Part shown: piece after piece, positions 18,702-28,117 of the stretch
Numbering within the stretch: the first letter of the stretch is position 1
How the letters are laid out: each line of letters starts with the position of its first letter
DNA from: WTFY01 sp965220895
GTDB taxonomy: Bacteria > Pseudomonadota > Gammaproteobacteria > UBA4575
Length of the DNA stretch: 64,000 nt
Reading direction: 5' to 3'
Assembly: GCA_965220895.1 (NCBI GenBank)
Contig: OZ244850.1
Coordinates: 1,736,001-1,800,000, forward strand
Program-made: the position numbers and the translations under genes
Notes under the pieces: generated by a model
Seen by the model: only the letters and a program-made list of their open reading frames with translations
Databases searched by the model: none
Told to the model about the DNA's origin: nothing

Positions 18702-20210
18702 ATGCCCAATCTTCCCTATCCAGTGGTGACGCTGATCATGGCGGTCGTTGGCGGCGTGCTGGTATGCGCGTTCGCACCGTTCTCCTGGTGGGGGCTGACG
18801 CTGGTCTGTCCTGCCATCCTGTACGCATTCATCCTGGGTCGTCCCTGGAGAGAGGCGTTTTCCCTGGGATTCGTTTTTGGGCTGTTTTTTTTCGGGTTTG
18901 GCGTCTCCTGGGTCTACAACAGTATCCATGAGTTCGGCCATGCCCCGGTTGTGCTCAGTGCCTTTCTGGTCGCACTGCTGGTGCTCGCACTTGCGCTGTT
19001 TCCCGCACTGACCGCGGGCCTGTATTCCTGGCTGTGCCGCGAGCGTGGCGCCGATCTCCGGGGGGTGATTGCCTTTGCCACCCTTTGGGTATTGTCCGAA
19101 TGGGTCCGCGGCTGGATTTTCACGGGCTTTCCCTGGCTCTTGATCGGGCACGCACATCATTCCAGCCCGCTCCAGGGTATCCTGCCCGTGCTCGGCAGCT
19201 TCGGGGCCGGCTGGGCGGCCCTGGTGATCAGTTGCCTGTTGGCGGTACTGCTGCTCGGCCCGGCCCGCCAGAGAATGGGCAGCGTGGCCCTGCTGGTGTC
19301 GGTCACCGCGGCCTTGCTGGCACTCAGTCAGGTCAACTGGACCACCCCGCAGAAGGAATCGCTCAACGTTGCCCTGATCCAGGGGAACATCCCCCAGGAG
19401 ATGAAGTGGGACCGTGCCCAAAAACGCCACATCCTGGGCAAGTACCTGCAGCTCAGCGTGGCACACCAGGATGCCGATATCATCATCTGGCCGGAAACTG
19501 CCATCCCTGCCTACTATGCCTCGGTGAAGGATACCTACATCCCGGAACTGGAAAAAATTTCAGCCGCGGGTAATGTCGACTTTCTGGTCGGGCTGTTCAC
19601 CCATGATCCGGGCAGCGACAGGACCTATAACTCGGTGATGACCCTGGGCGAGGAGCAAGGCTTTTATGCCAAGCGCCATTTGGTTCCCTTCGGGGAATAC
19701 ATCCCGTTGCGCAATGTCGCCTCGTTTCTGGCGGATCATATCGTGCTTCCGATGTCCGACATGAGCAGCGGTACAGGGCGGCCGCTGGTCCGGTTGAAAG
19801 GGCATTTCGTCGGAGCCTCCATCTGTTATGAAATCGTGTACGGGGATGAAGTGATCGAGGCTTTGCCGGAGGCGAGGTTTCTGGTCAATGTCAGTAACGA
19901 TGCCTGGTTCGGAGATTCCCTGGCTCCCCACCAGCACCTGGAAATTGCACGTTCCAGGGCGATCGAAACGGGCCGGTACCTGCTGCGTGCCACCAGCACG
20001 GGGATCTCGGCCGTGATCGATCCCCGGGGTGCCATCGCGGGGCAGGCCGCCCAGTTTGAAGAAGAGGTCGTGCGCGCGAAAATCCGGCCCTACACCGGAC
20101 TCACCCCGTACGCGCGCTGGGGGGATTCGGCGATTATCGCCATCCTGACAGGTATTTTCCTTATAATCTGCCTGCATCGCTGGTATACGCTGCGATCTGT
20201 TACGCATTAA
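18702..20210 (+). CDS. lnt: Apolipoprotein N-acyltransferase
   Basis: 502 residues. The N-terminal half has about six membrane helices. The periplasmic nitrilase-like domain has the catalytic Glu in IIWPETAIPAYY and the Cys in GASICYEIVYGDE. A last helix closes the C-terminus (IIAILTGIFLIICLHRW). Lnt adds the third acyl chain to outer-membrane lipoproteins, which Pal and LptE in this window would need. It follows ybeX as usual, but the next gene is manC rather than leuS. Confidence 0.96.
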   Translation: MPNLPYPVVTLIMAVVGGVLVCAFAPFSWWGLTLVCPAILYAFILGRPWREAFSLGFVFGLFFFGFGVSWVYNSIHEFGHAPVVLSAFLVALLVLALALFPALTAGLYSWLCRERGADLRGVIAFATLWVLSEWVRGWIFTGFPWLLIGHAHHSSPLQGILPVLGSFGAGWAALVISCLLAVLLLGPARQRMGSVALLVSVTAALLALSQVNWTTPQKESLNVALIQGNIPQEMKWDRAQKRHILGKYLQLSVAHQDADIIIWPETAIPAYYASVKDTYIPELEKISAAGNVDFLVGLFTHDPGSDRTYNSVMTLGEEQGFYAKRHLVPFGEYIPLRNVASFLADHIVLPMSDMSSGTGRPLVRLKGHFVGASICYEIVYGDEVIEALPEARFLVNVSNDAWFGDSLAPHQHLEIARSRAIETGRYLLRATSTGISAVIDPRGAIAGQAAQFEEEVVRAKIRPYTGLTPYARWGDSAIIAILTGIFLIICLHRWYTLRSVTH

Positions 20211-20240
20211 TTTCAACGGCTCTCGATCGGATTTATCATC

Positions 20241-21665
20241 ATGTCAACGGTTCCACTGGTCCCGGTCGTATTATCCGGAGGGTCGGGCACACGCCTGTGG
20301 CCGCTCTCTAGAAAGCTGTATCCGAAACAGTTCATTCCCCTCAGGCAGGGCAAGAGCCTGTTTCAGTCCACCGTCGAGCGCCTCCAGACGCTGGGGCATG
20401 CCGATGAGCTGCTGGTGATCTGCAATGAGGAGCACCGTTTCATGGCCGCCGAACAGTTGCGCCTGTCGGGACTGGAACACCCGGCCATCATCCTGGAGCC
20501 TGAGGGGCGCAACACGGCCCCGGCCATCACCATCGCAGCCCTGCATGCACTGGAGCAAAATGCCGATGCCCAGCTGCTGATCCTGCCGGCCGATCATCTC
20601 GTGCAGGATCTGGAAAAATTTGCACAGGCCCTCACGCATGCCCGCCAGGCCGCGGAGAAGCGGCTGGTGGCATTCGGGGTGCTGCCACATCATGCCGAGA
20701 CCGGCTACGGGTACATCCGGTTCAGGCGAGCGGAGGAGGACGGACCCGACACGGTTCTTGATGTCGAGGAGTTCGTGGAAAAGCCGGATGCCCAAACGGC
20801 ACAGGCGTACCTGGAAAGTGGAGACTATCTGTGGAACAGCGGCATGTTCCTGTTCCCTGCACAGCTGTATGTCCAGGAGGTTCGGCGTTTGCACACGGAC
20901 ATTCTTGATGCCTGCCGGGAAGCCCACGAGGGGCGCAGGCAGGACTTTGATTTCATCCATCTGGATGCCGAGGCCTTCGCAGGCGTGCCCAGTATCTCGG
21001 TGGATTACGCGGTCATGGAGAAAACGGACAAGGCTGCCGTGGTCCGCCTGGACAGTGACTGGAGCGATATCGGCTCCTGGCATGCGTTGTGGGGCTCGTT
21101 CGAAAAGGATTCCGGCGGCAACGCAACCTCGGGAGATGTCATTGCCGAAGACTGCAAGGGCTGCTACATCCATGCCAGTCACCGCCTGGTGGCTGCGGTG
21201 GGTACCGAGGATCTGGTCGTGGCAGAAACGGCGGATGCCATTCTTGTGGCCCCGCGCGAGCGGGCCCAGGAGGTCAAGGACATCGTTGCGGGGCTGAAGG
21301 ACGAGGCGCGAGGCGAGGTCGAGGTGCATCGCAAGGTGTATCGGCCCTGGGGTGCTTACGAGACCGTCGATACCGAAGACCGCTTCCAGGTGAAGCGCAT
21401 CACGGTCAATCCGGGCCAGTCGCTCTCCTTGCAGATGCATCGTCACCGGGCCGAACACTGGGTGGTGGTCAAGGGCCAGGCGCAGATCACCCGGGGTGAG
21501 GATACGTTCGTGCTGGGTGAAAACGAGTCGACCTATATTCCTGCGGGCACCAAGCACCGCCTGGAAAACCCGGGCTCGGAGCCGCTTGAGCTGATTGAAG
21601 TGCAGTCCGGCTCGTACCTGGGCGAGGACGACATCATACGTTTCGAGGACGCCTATGGGCGCTGA
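20241..21665 (+). CDS. Mannose-1-phosphate guanylyltransferase / mannose-6-phosphate isomerase (type II PMI-GMP)
   Basis: 474 residues, the length of bifunctional AlgA/ManC/CpsB enzymes. The N-terminal nucleotidyltransferase begins VVLSGGSGTRLWPLSRKLYP, with FVEKPDAQTAQAYL. The C-terminal cupin has YRPWGAYETVDTEDRFQVK and LSLQMHRHRAEHWVVVKGQA, the isomerase part. It makes GDP-mannose for surface polysaccharide. It is a stand-alone gene here, inserted between lnt and leuS and not in a polysaccharide cluster; codon character resembles its neighbours. The paralogue name (manC, algA or cpsB) cannot be settled. Confidence 0.93.
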   Translation: MSTVPLVPVVLSGGSGTRLWPLSRKLYPKQFIPLRQGKSLFQSTVERLQTLGHADELLVICNEEHRFMAAEQLRLSGLEHPAIILEPEGRNTAPAITIAALHALEQNADAQLLILPADHLVQDLEKFAQALTHARQAAEKRLVAFGVLPHHAETGYGYIRFRRAEEDGPDTVLDVEEFVEKPDAQTAQAYLESGDYLWNSGMFLFPAQLYVQEVRRLHTDILDACREAHEGRRQDFDFIHLDAEAFAGVPSISVDYAVMEKTDKAAVVRLDSDWSDIGSWHALWGSFEKDSGGNATSGDVIAEDCKGCYIHASHRLVAAVGTEDLVVAETADAILVAPRERAQEVKDIVAGLKDEARGEVEVHRKVYRPWGAYETVDTEDRFQVKRITVNPGQSLSLQMHRHRAEHWVVVKGQAQITRGEDTFVLGENESTYIPAGTKHRLENPGSEPLELIEVQSGSYLGEDDIIRFEDAYGR

Positions 21666-21712
21666 TGATTCGCTTCGACGCGTTCATGTACGCCAACGGA
21701 TACCGATAATCG

Positions 21713-24172
21713 ATGCAAGCCACGTATAACCCGCACGATCTCGAGCCGCAGGTCCAGCAGGAGTGGGAACAGCAGGGCTCCTTTGAAGTGGTGGAGGACG
21801 AGCAGCGCGAAAAATTCTACTGCCTGTCCATGTTCCCCTATCCAAGCGGACACCTGCACATCGGGCACGTTCGCAATTATACCATCGGCGATGTCATCAG
21901 CCGTTTCCAGCGCATGCAGGGCAAGAACGTGATGCAGCCGATGGGCTGGGATGCCTTCGGTCTGCCGGCGGAGAATGCGGCCATCGAGAACCAGGTACCG
22001 CCAGCCAAGTGGACCTACGAAAACATCCGCTACATGCGGGACCAGCTCAAGCGCCTCGGCTTCGCCTACGACTGGAGCCGCGAGCTGGCCACCTGCAGTC
22101 CGGAATACTATCGCTGGGAACAGTGGTTTTTCACCCGGCTCTACGAGAAAGGCCTGGTCTACAAGAAAAAGGCCATCGTCAACTGGGATCCGGTGGATCA
22201 GACGGTGCTGGCCAACGAGCAGGTGATCGAAGGCCGGGGCTGGCGTTCCGGTGCCGTGATCGAGCGCAAGGAAGTGACCCAGTGGTTTTTGAAAATCACC
22301 GCCTACGCCGAGGAACTGCTGGGCGATCTGGAGCGCCTGGAGGGCTGGCCGGAACGGGTCAGGACCATGCAGGCCAACTGGATCGGGCGCTCGGAGGGCG
22401 TGGAAATCGTTTTTTCCGTGCAAGACCAGCAGGACCTGCAGGTATACACAACGCGCCCCGATACCCTGTTCGGTGTCACCTGTCTCGCGCTCGCCCCCGA
22501 ACACCCGCTGGCCGTGCATGCCGCAGAAAACGCCCCGGACGTGGCGGATTTCTTAAAGGAGTGCACCAAGACGAGGATCTCCGAGGCCCAGATCAGCACC
22601 CTGGAGAAACAGGGGGTCGATACGGGCCTGCACGCCGTCCATCCGCTGACGGGTGAGAAAATTCCGGTCTGGGTCGCCAACTTTGTCCTGATCGAATACG
22701 GGTCCGGTGCGGTGATGATGGTGCCCGCCCACGACCAGCGCGACTGGGAATTTGCCAGCAAGTACCGCCTGCCCATCAAGCCCGTCGTGTTTCCGGACCC
22801 GGGCAGCCCCGACATCGACCTATCCAGGGGCGCCTTTGTTGAGAAGGGCTGGCTGCGCAATTCCGGGCCATTCGACGGGTTCGATTCCCGCCAGGCTTTC
22901 GATGCCATCGCCAGCAAGCTCGAATCCGAGGGGACGGGACAGCGGCAGGTCAACTACCGCTTGCGTGACTGGGGCATCTCCCGGCAACGCTACTGGGGCT
23001 GTCCCATCCCGGTGATTCACTGCGATCACTGCGGGATCGTGCCGGTGCCGGAACAGGATTTGCCCGTGCGTCTGCCGGAGGAGGTCGACTTCGACGGGGC
23101 CGTCTCGCCCCTGAAATCCATGGAGGCTTTCCATGCCGTCGAGTGCCCGAAGTGCAAGGCCCCTGCAACCCGGGAAACGGACACGTTTGATACCTTTTTC
23201 GAGTCCAGCTGGTATTTCGCACGCTATTGCTGTGCGGACAACGAGACTTCCATGCTGGATGACCGGGTGCAGTACTGGATGCCGGTGGACCAGTATGTCG
23301 GCGGCATCGAGCATGCCGTGCTGCATCTCCTGTATGCCCGGTTTTTCAACAAGCTGATGCGTGACATGGGGCTGTGCAAAAACGACGAGCCCTTCGAGAA
23401 GCTGCTGACCCAGGGCATGGTGCTGAAGGACGGCACGAAAATGTCCAAGTCCAAGGGCAACACCGTGGACCCCGAGGCCCTGATCAGCCGGTACGGAGCG
23501 GATACCGTGCGCCTGTTCGTGATGTTTGCCGCCCCGCCCGAACACAACATGGAGTGGTCGGATTCTGCGGTCGAAGGTGCGCACCGGTTCATCAACAGGC
23601 TGTGGCGGATGGTCGAGGACCATGCCGAACCCGGCACCGTCGATGCGGCCAGCGTGGTTGCCGAAGAGCTGGATGAAAACCAGGTGAAGCTGCGCCGCAA
23701 GATCCACGAGACCATCCGCAAAGTCACCGACGACATGGGCCGGCGCTATGCTTTCAATACGGCCATCGCCGCGAACATGGAACTGGTGAACGAAGTGAAC
23801 GGCTTCAAGGACCGTTCAGCCACCGGGCGCGCCATCTGCCAGGAGGCCCTGGAATCGGTGGTGCTGATGCTCGCACCTGTCCTGCCGCACGTCTGTCACG
23901 TATTATGGCAGCGGCTCGGCCATGCACAACCGGTCGACCGGGCGGCCTGGCCCCGTGTGGATGAGCAGGCCCTGAAAAAGGACGTCATTGAAATGGTAGT
24001 ACAGGTCAATGGCAAGAAGCGCGCATCCATACAGGTTGCCGCAGGCATGGATAACGCCGGAATCGAGAAGGCCGCATTGGATCACGAGAGCGTCATGCGC
24101 TTTGTCGAGAACAAAAAGATTGTGAAAATAATCGTCGTGCCCAATCGCATCGTCAATATCGTTGTACACTAA
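21713..24172 (+). CDS. leuS: Leucyl-tRNA synthetase
   Basis: 819 residues. The class I HIGH motif lies in YPSGHLHIGHVRNYTIGDV, the CP1 editing domain contains VYTTRPDTLFGVTCLAL, and KMSKSKGNTVDPEAL is the KMSKS loop near residue 580. The C-terminal anticodon-binding and tail regions are complete. It charges tRNA-Leu and edits mischarged products. lptE starts five bases after the stop. Confidence 0.98.
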   Translation: MQATYNPHDLEPQVQQEWEQQGSFEVVEDEQREKFYCLSMFPYPSGHLHIGHVRNYTIGDVISRFQRMQGKNVMQPMGWDAFGLPAENAAIENQVPPAKWTYENIRYMRDQLKRLGFAYDWSRELATCSPEYYRWEQWFFTRLYEKGLVYKKKAIVNWDPVDQTVLANEQVIEGRGWRSGAVIERKEVTQWFLKITAYAEELLGDLERLEGWPERVRTMQANWIGRSEGVEIVFSVQDQQDLQVYTTRPDTLFGVTCLALAPEHPLAVHAAENAPDVADFLKECTKTRISEAQISTLEKQGVDTGLHAVHPLTGEKIPVWVANFVLIEYGSGAVMMVPAHDQRDWEFASKYRLPIKPVVFPDPGSPDIDLSRGAFVEKGWLRNSGPFDGFDSRQAFDAIASKLESEGTGQRQVNYRLRDWGISRQRYWGCPIPVIHCDHCGIVPVPEQDLPVRLPEEVDFDGAVSPLKSMEAFHAVECPKCKAPATRETDTFDTFFESSWYFARYCCADNETSMLDDRVQYWMPVDQYVGGIEHAVLHLLYARFFNKLMRDMGLCKNDEPFEKLLTQGMVLKDGTKMSKSKGNTVDPEALISRYGADTVRLFVMFAAPPEHNMEWSDSAVEGAHRFINRLWRMVEDHAEPGTVDAASVVAEELDENQVKLRRKIHETIRKVTDDMGRRYAFNTAIAANMELVNEVNGFKDRSATGRAICQEALESVVLMLAPVLPHVCHVLWQRLGHAQPVDRAAWPRVDEQALKKDVIEMVVQVNGKKRASIQVAAGMDNAGIEKAALDHESVMRFVENKKIVKIIVVPNRIVNIVVH

Positions 24173-24177
24173 GCGAA

Positions 24178-24678
24178 ATGCGCTATTTCACGGCATTCAT
24201 GGCATCGACCCTGGTTCTGCTCAGCCTTTTGCCGGGCTGCGGATTCCGTTTTGCCGGCAGCGGGGACGTGTCTTCCGGCCTGCAAGATGTTGCCGTGAAC
24301 GGTGTATCTTCGAGCCGGGAGCTGGTGCATCTCGTCCAGGAATCCCTGAGGTCCGGAGGGGTCAATGTGGTGGAGCCTGACCATGCCGCCATCCGCCTGG
24401 ACATCGTCTCCGAGGAGACGGCCCGGGAAGTGCTTTCGCTGGATGCCAGCGGCAAGGCCCGTGAATATGACCTGATGCTCGATGTTTCCTTTGACATCAG
24501 GCACGCACAGCACAGTGATCCGCTCGCCAGGCAGAAGATCCGGATTCACCGGGTGCTGGTGTTCGACAAGCACGATGTCCTGGGTTCAGACGGTGAGGAA
24601 CGACAACTGCTGCACGAGATGCGAACGGAGGCGGCGCAGCGGATCGTGCGACGCATGCAGGCAATCTCCCTGGACTAG
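24178..24678 (+). CDS. lptE: LPS-assembly lipoprotein LptE
   Basis: 166 residues with an N-terminal signal ending in the lipobox LLPGC (Cys21) followed by GFRFAG, as in LptE/RlpB. The body has LVQESLRSGGVNVVEP and a C-terminal helix rich in charged residues. LptE plugs the LptD barrel that delivers lipopolysaccharide to the outer leaflet. It keeps the conserved leuS-lptE order, but the expected next gene, holA, is displaced by a reverse-strand gene. Confidence 0.9.
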   Translation: MRYFTAFMASTLVLLSLLPGCGFRFAGSGDVSSGLQDVAVNGVSSSRELVHLVQESLRSGGVNVVEPDHAAIRLDIVSEETAREVLSLDASGKAREYDLMLDVSFDIRHAQHSDPLARQKIRIHRVLVFDKHDVLGSDGEERQLLHEMRTEAAQRIVRRMQAISLD

Positions 24679-24698
24679 CTGAAGCCGGATACCTTCCC

Positions 24699-25577
24699 TT
24701 ACTTGATTTCACCCAGGATGATTTTGGCGATGGCCGCCGAGTCCAGCTCGCCGTTGCCCGTCTCGACAATCTTTTCCAGGTAGTCGGCCACCAGGTCCGT
24801 GCCGGGTATGGAGATTCCGTTTTCCCTTGCGCTGTGCAGGGCGATCCCCAGGTCCTTGTGGTGCAGCGCGGCTTTAAAGCCCGGCCGGTAGGCATTGTCC
24901 AGCATGCGCTTGCCGTGCACCTCGAGAATCCTGCTGTACGCAAATCCGCCCATCAGGGCATCGCGGACCTTGGCGGGGTCCACCCCGGAAGACCTTGCCA
25001 GCAGGAAGGCTTCAGCCACGGCGGACATGGTCTGCGCAACCAGGATCTGGTTGCAGGCCTTGGCGACCTGTCCGGCTCCGTGATCGCCCACATGCGTGAT
25101 GTTCCCGCCCAGGCACTGAAGCACCGGCAAAGCCTCGGCGAACAGGGCATCCTTGCCGCCGACCATGATGGACAAGGTCCCTTGGATAGCACCCTGTTCC
25201 CCACCGGATACCGGGGCATCCAGCATGTCAATGCCATGGTGGCCCAGTTGCATGGCCAGGCTCCGGGTTTCCTCCGGGGAGATTGTGCTCATGTCGATGA
25301 CCAGGTGGCCGGCACGCGCACCGTGAATGATGCCTGTATCGCCTGCCAGGATTTCCCTGACGTCGGGAGTGTCCGAGAGCATCGTGATCGTGATGTCGCA
25401 ATGCCGTGCCAGTTCTGCAGGGGTTTCGAACTGGCCTACGGGGTGGGACTTGAAAGGCTGCAGCGAACTGGCCCGTCGTGCGTAGAACGCGAGTTTGTAA
25501 TTGGCACGCATCAGGTTCATGGCCATGGGCCGTCCCATGATGCCCAGCCCGATCATGCCGATCGTTTCGATGTTCAT
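24699..25577 (-). CDS. NAD(P)-binding beta-hydroxyacid dehydrogenase (tartronate-semialdehyde / 3-hydroxyisobutyrate reductase family)
   Basis: 292 residues. It has the Rossmann motif IGMIGLGIMGRPMAMNLM at the N-terminus, the substrate motif DAPVSGGEQGAIQGTLSIMV and the catalytic-lysine motif GAGQVAKACNQILV. The closest described activities are GarR/GlxR tartronate-semialdehyde reductase or 3-hydroxyisobutyrate dehydrogenase; sequence alone does not separate them. ATG 25577 is chosen at the Rossmann strand; longer frames upstream are not family-like. It is convergent with lptE and divergent from holA, and an 18-base perfect palindrome lies 13 bases before its start. Confidence 0.88.
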   Translation of the reverse strand: MNIETIGMIGLGIMGRPMAMNLMRANYKLAFYARRASSLQPFKSHPVGQFETPAELARHCDITITMLSDTPDVREILAGDTGIIHGARAGHLVIDMSTISPEETRSLAMQLGHHGIDMLDAPVSGGEQGAIQGTLSIMVGGKDALFAEALPVLQCLGGNITHVGDHGAGQVAKACNQILVAQTMSAVAEAFLLARSSGVDPAKVRDALMGGFAYSRILEVHGKRMLDNAYRPGFKAALHHKDLGIALHSARENGISIPGTDLVADYLEKIVETGNGELDSAAIAKIILGEIK

Positions 25578-25589
25578 TATTGTGGTGCC

Positions 25590-25607
25590 TGCGCTTTGCA
25601 AAGCGCA
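25590..25607. promoter_or_regulatory. 18-bp perfect palindrome, possible operator
   Basis: TGCGCTTTGCAAAGCGCA is its own reverse complement over 18 bases. It sits in the 121-base divergent gap between the dehydrogenase gene (start 25577) and holA (start 25699), close to the former. Position and symmetry suggest a dimeric regulator binding site; no T tract supports a terminator. Confidence 0.5.
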
Positions 25608-25698
25608 AAGCTTACCACGAGGATTGTATTGTTCGCGGGCTTTCATGTAACGTTTGTGTGTAGGGTTTCGGATACGCCAGTTCTTTGTTATTTCCCGC

Positions 25699-26703
25699 AT
25701 GCAACTACGATTCTCACAGCTGAAGGCCTGCCTTGAACGGACACCGGTTGCGGTTTTGCTGGTGACCGGCGACGAGCCGTACCAACACATGCTGGCCGTG
25801 GACATGTACCGCGCTCACCAGGAGAAGGCCGGCTTTACCGACAGAAAAATACTCACCGCCGAAACCGGGTTTGACTGGTCCGAACTGGAGGCCGCCAAGC
25901 ATGCCTTGTCCCTGTTCGGCGAGCGCACCCTGGTCGACTTGCGCCTGCCAACCGGCAAGCCCGGGGCCAGCGGCTCCAAGGCGATCACAGGCTTCGTCCA
26001 GGACCTGCATGAGGATGTCGCCTTGCTGGTGCAGGCACCTCGCCTGGACCGCAGCACCATGAATGCCGCATGGGTCAAGGCCATCGACAAGGCCGGGGTC
26101 CTGGTGCGGGTCTGGCCCCTGAATTATGCAGAAACGGAAAACTGGATTCGCAAGAAGCTGGGTGCCGAAGGCTTTCAGGCCGGGCGCGATGTCGTTGCAT
26201 TCATTGCCCAGCAGGTGGAGGGGAACCTGCTGGCGGCCCGACAGGAGCTCGAGAAAATTGCACTGGTGGTTGAGGACAAGGAACTGACGCTGGAAAACGT
26301 AAGCCGGGTGCTGACCGACAGCAGCCACTACTCCCTGAAGGAGTTGACGGAAGTGCTGGCCACCCGGGAAACTGCACGGCTCGTGCGCATTCTGCGCGGG
26401 CTCGAAAAAGAAGACGTCAAGCCTCCCTTGCTGCTGTGGGCAATGACGGAGCAGGTCCGGAGAATTACCAAGGTCCGGCAGGGCGCATCCGCGGCCCCGG
26501 CGTTCTCGCACTCAAACCCGCTCGTCGGTCTGAGCCGCACACACCAGCAATGCGTGGGTGTGGGTGAACGTTCACGGCCTCCGGGGAGTGCTGATTTGCT
26601 GAGGCAATGCGCCTGGGTCGACCGGGTCATCAAGGGCCGGGGCGACGGAAATCCATGGCATGAACTGATACAATTGGGAATCGCCATACAAACGGCCGGG
26701 TAA
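25699..26703 (+). CDS. holA: DNA polymerase III subunit delta
   Basis: 334 residues, near the E. coli length of 343. The N-terminal AAA+-like domain contains LLVTGDEPYQHMLAVDMYR and QAPRLDRSTMNAAW; later parts are RQELEKIALVV, SSHYSLKELTEVLA and the C-terminal VDRVIKGRGDGNPWHELIQL. HolA opens the sliding clamp in the clamp loader. ATG 25699 is chosen by homology. The stretch of about residues 270-298 (around SRTHQQCVGVGERSRPPG) is unusually rich in Gly, Pro and Cys for the helical collar domain and could reflect a compensated frameshift. Confidence 0.92.
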   Translation: MQLRFSQLKACLERTPVAVLLVTGDEPYQHMLAVDMYRAHQEKAGFTDRKILTAETGFDWSELEAAKHALSLFGERTLVDLRLPTGKPGASGSKAITGFVQDLHEDVALLVQAPRLDRSTMNAAWVKAIDKAGVLVRVWPLNYAETENWIRKKLGAEGFQAGRDVVAFIAQQVEGNLLAARQELEKIALVVEDKELTLENVSRVLTDSSHYSLKELTEVLATRETARLVRILRGLEKEDVKPPLLLWAMTEQVRRITKVRQGASAAPAFSHSNPLVGLSRTHQQCVGVGERSRPPGSADLLRQCAWVDRVIKGRGDGNPWHELIQLGIAIQTAG

Positions 26704-26753
26704 CCGGCTACCCTCTGGGCAGCACAGCGTCGCTCGGCACACTTCAGATAACC

Positions 26754-28037
26754 ATGGATAACACCGCAAAAGATCAAAACGGGTCAGTGCAGCGCTATAT
26801 CGCCGAGGTCACCCGGCGTGCGGCGGGCGCAAAAAGCGAGATTGCCCATGCCACGGCGGAGCAGAAGAACCAGGCCTTGAGGGAGATCGGCCAGCAGATT
26901 CTTGCCTCAAAAGACATGCTCAGGGAAAAAAATGGGCTGGACCTCAAGGCGGGCCGGAAACACGGTTTGGGCGAGGCCCTGCTGGACCGGCTGGAACTGA
27001 CCGAGGGTCGAATCGATGCCATGGCCGAGGGCCTGGAACAGGTGGCCCTGTTGCCGGACCCGGTAGGCCAGAAGACCCCGATGAAATCGCGCCCCAGCGG
27101 CATCCGGGTCGGAAAGATGCGTGTCGCCATCGGCGTGATCCTGATCATCTACGAGTCGCGTCCCAACGTCACCGCGGACGCCGCTGCCCTGTGCCTCAAG
27201 TCCGGCAATGCCGCGATCCTGCGAGGGGGCTCCGAAGCCCTGCATTCCAACCATGCCATCGCCAGTTGCATCCACGCGGGCCTGGACCGGGCGGGGTTAT
27301 CCGGGGATATCGTCCAGGTGATCGAGACGCCGGACCGCGAGGCGGTCGGGGTGTTGCTGCAGGCGCGCGAGGCCATTGATATCGTGATCCCCCGGGGGGG
27401 CAAGGGCCTCATCGAGCGAATCATGCAGGAATCGTCGATTCCACTGATCAAGCATTTGCACGGGGTCTGCCATGTTTATATTCACGAGCAAGCCGATGAG
27501 GACATGGCGGTTGCCATCGCGGTCAATGCCAAGACCCATCGCTTCGGGGTCTGCAATGCCATGGAAACCCTGCTGGTGGACGAGGCCATTGCCGGCGAGG
27601 TCCTGCCACGGATCAAAACACAGCTGGACCAAAAGGCCGTGGAAGTGCGTGGTTGCGAGAAGACTTGCGCATTGTTGGCAGGGATTTCGGCGGCCAGCGA
27701 GGAAGACTGGTTTGAGGAGTACCTCGGACCGGTGCTGTCCGTTCGTGTGGTGGATGGCATGGCACAGGCCATCGATCACATCGGCACCTACGGCTCGCAG
27801 CACACCGATGCGATCGTCACGGACAACGATGACATCGCACAAAAGTTCTTGCAGGAAGTGGACTCCAGCTCGGTGATGGTCAATGCATCGACGCGCTTTG
27901 CAGATGGTTTCGAATACGGCCTGGGCGCAGAAATCGGCATCAGCACGGACAAGCTGCACGCTCGTGGCCCGGTCGGCCTGGAGGGGCTGACGTCCCAGAA
28001 GTTCATTGTGCTGGGGGATGGGAATATCCGTGAATAG
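26754..28037 (+). CDS. proA: Gamma-glutamyl phosphate reductase
   Basis: 427 residues. It is an aldehyde-dehydrogenase-fold enzyme with GVILIIYESRPNVTADAAAL, the active-site region HRFGVCNAMETLLVDE and the C-terminal ARGPVGLEGLTSQKFIVLGD, all typical of ProA. It reduces gamma-glutamyl phosphate to the semialdehyde in proline synthesis. It lies between holA and nadD; the proA/nadD pairing is known in pseudomonads, though in the other order. Confidence 0.96.
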   Translation: MDNTAKDQNGSVQRYIAEVTRRAAGAKSEIAHATAEQKNQALREIGQQILASKDMLREKNGLDLKAGRKHGLGEALLDRLELTEGRIDAMAEGLEQVALLPDPVGQKTPMKSRPSGIRVGKMRVAIGVILIIYESRPNVTADAAALCLKSGNAAILRGGSEALHSNHAIASCIHAGLDRAGLSGDIVQVIETPDREAVGVLLQAREAIDIVIPRGGKGLIERIMQESSIPLIKHLHGVCHVYIHEQADEDMAVAIAVNAKTHRFGVCNAMETLLVDEAIAGEVLPRIKTQLDQKAVEVRGCEKTCALLAGISAASEEDWFEEYLGPVLSVRVVDGMAQAIDHIGTYGSQHTDAIVTDNDDIAQKFLQEVDSSSVMVNASTRFADGFEYGLGAEIGISTDKLHARGPVGLEGLTSQKFIVLGDGNIRE

Positions 28038-28117
28038 CCGCCGCGGTCTCAGGGAGTCTCATTCCGGGCCGGCAGGCGCATATTTCCGGCTCCAATCGGG
28101 TTGATCGGACTACAGAT

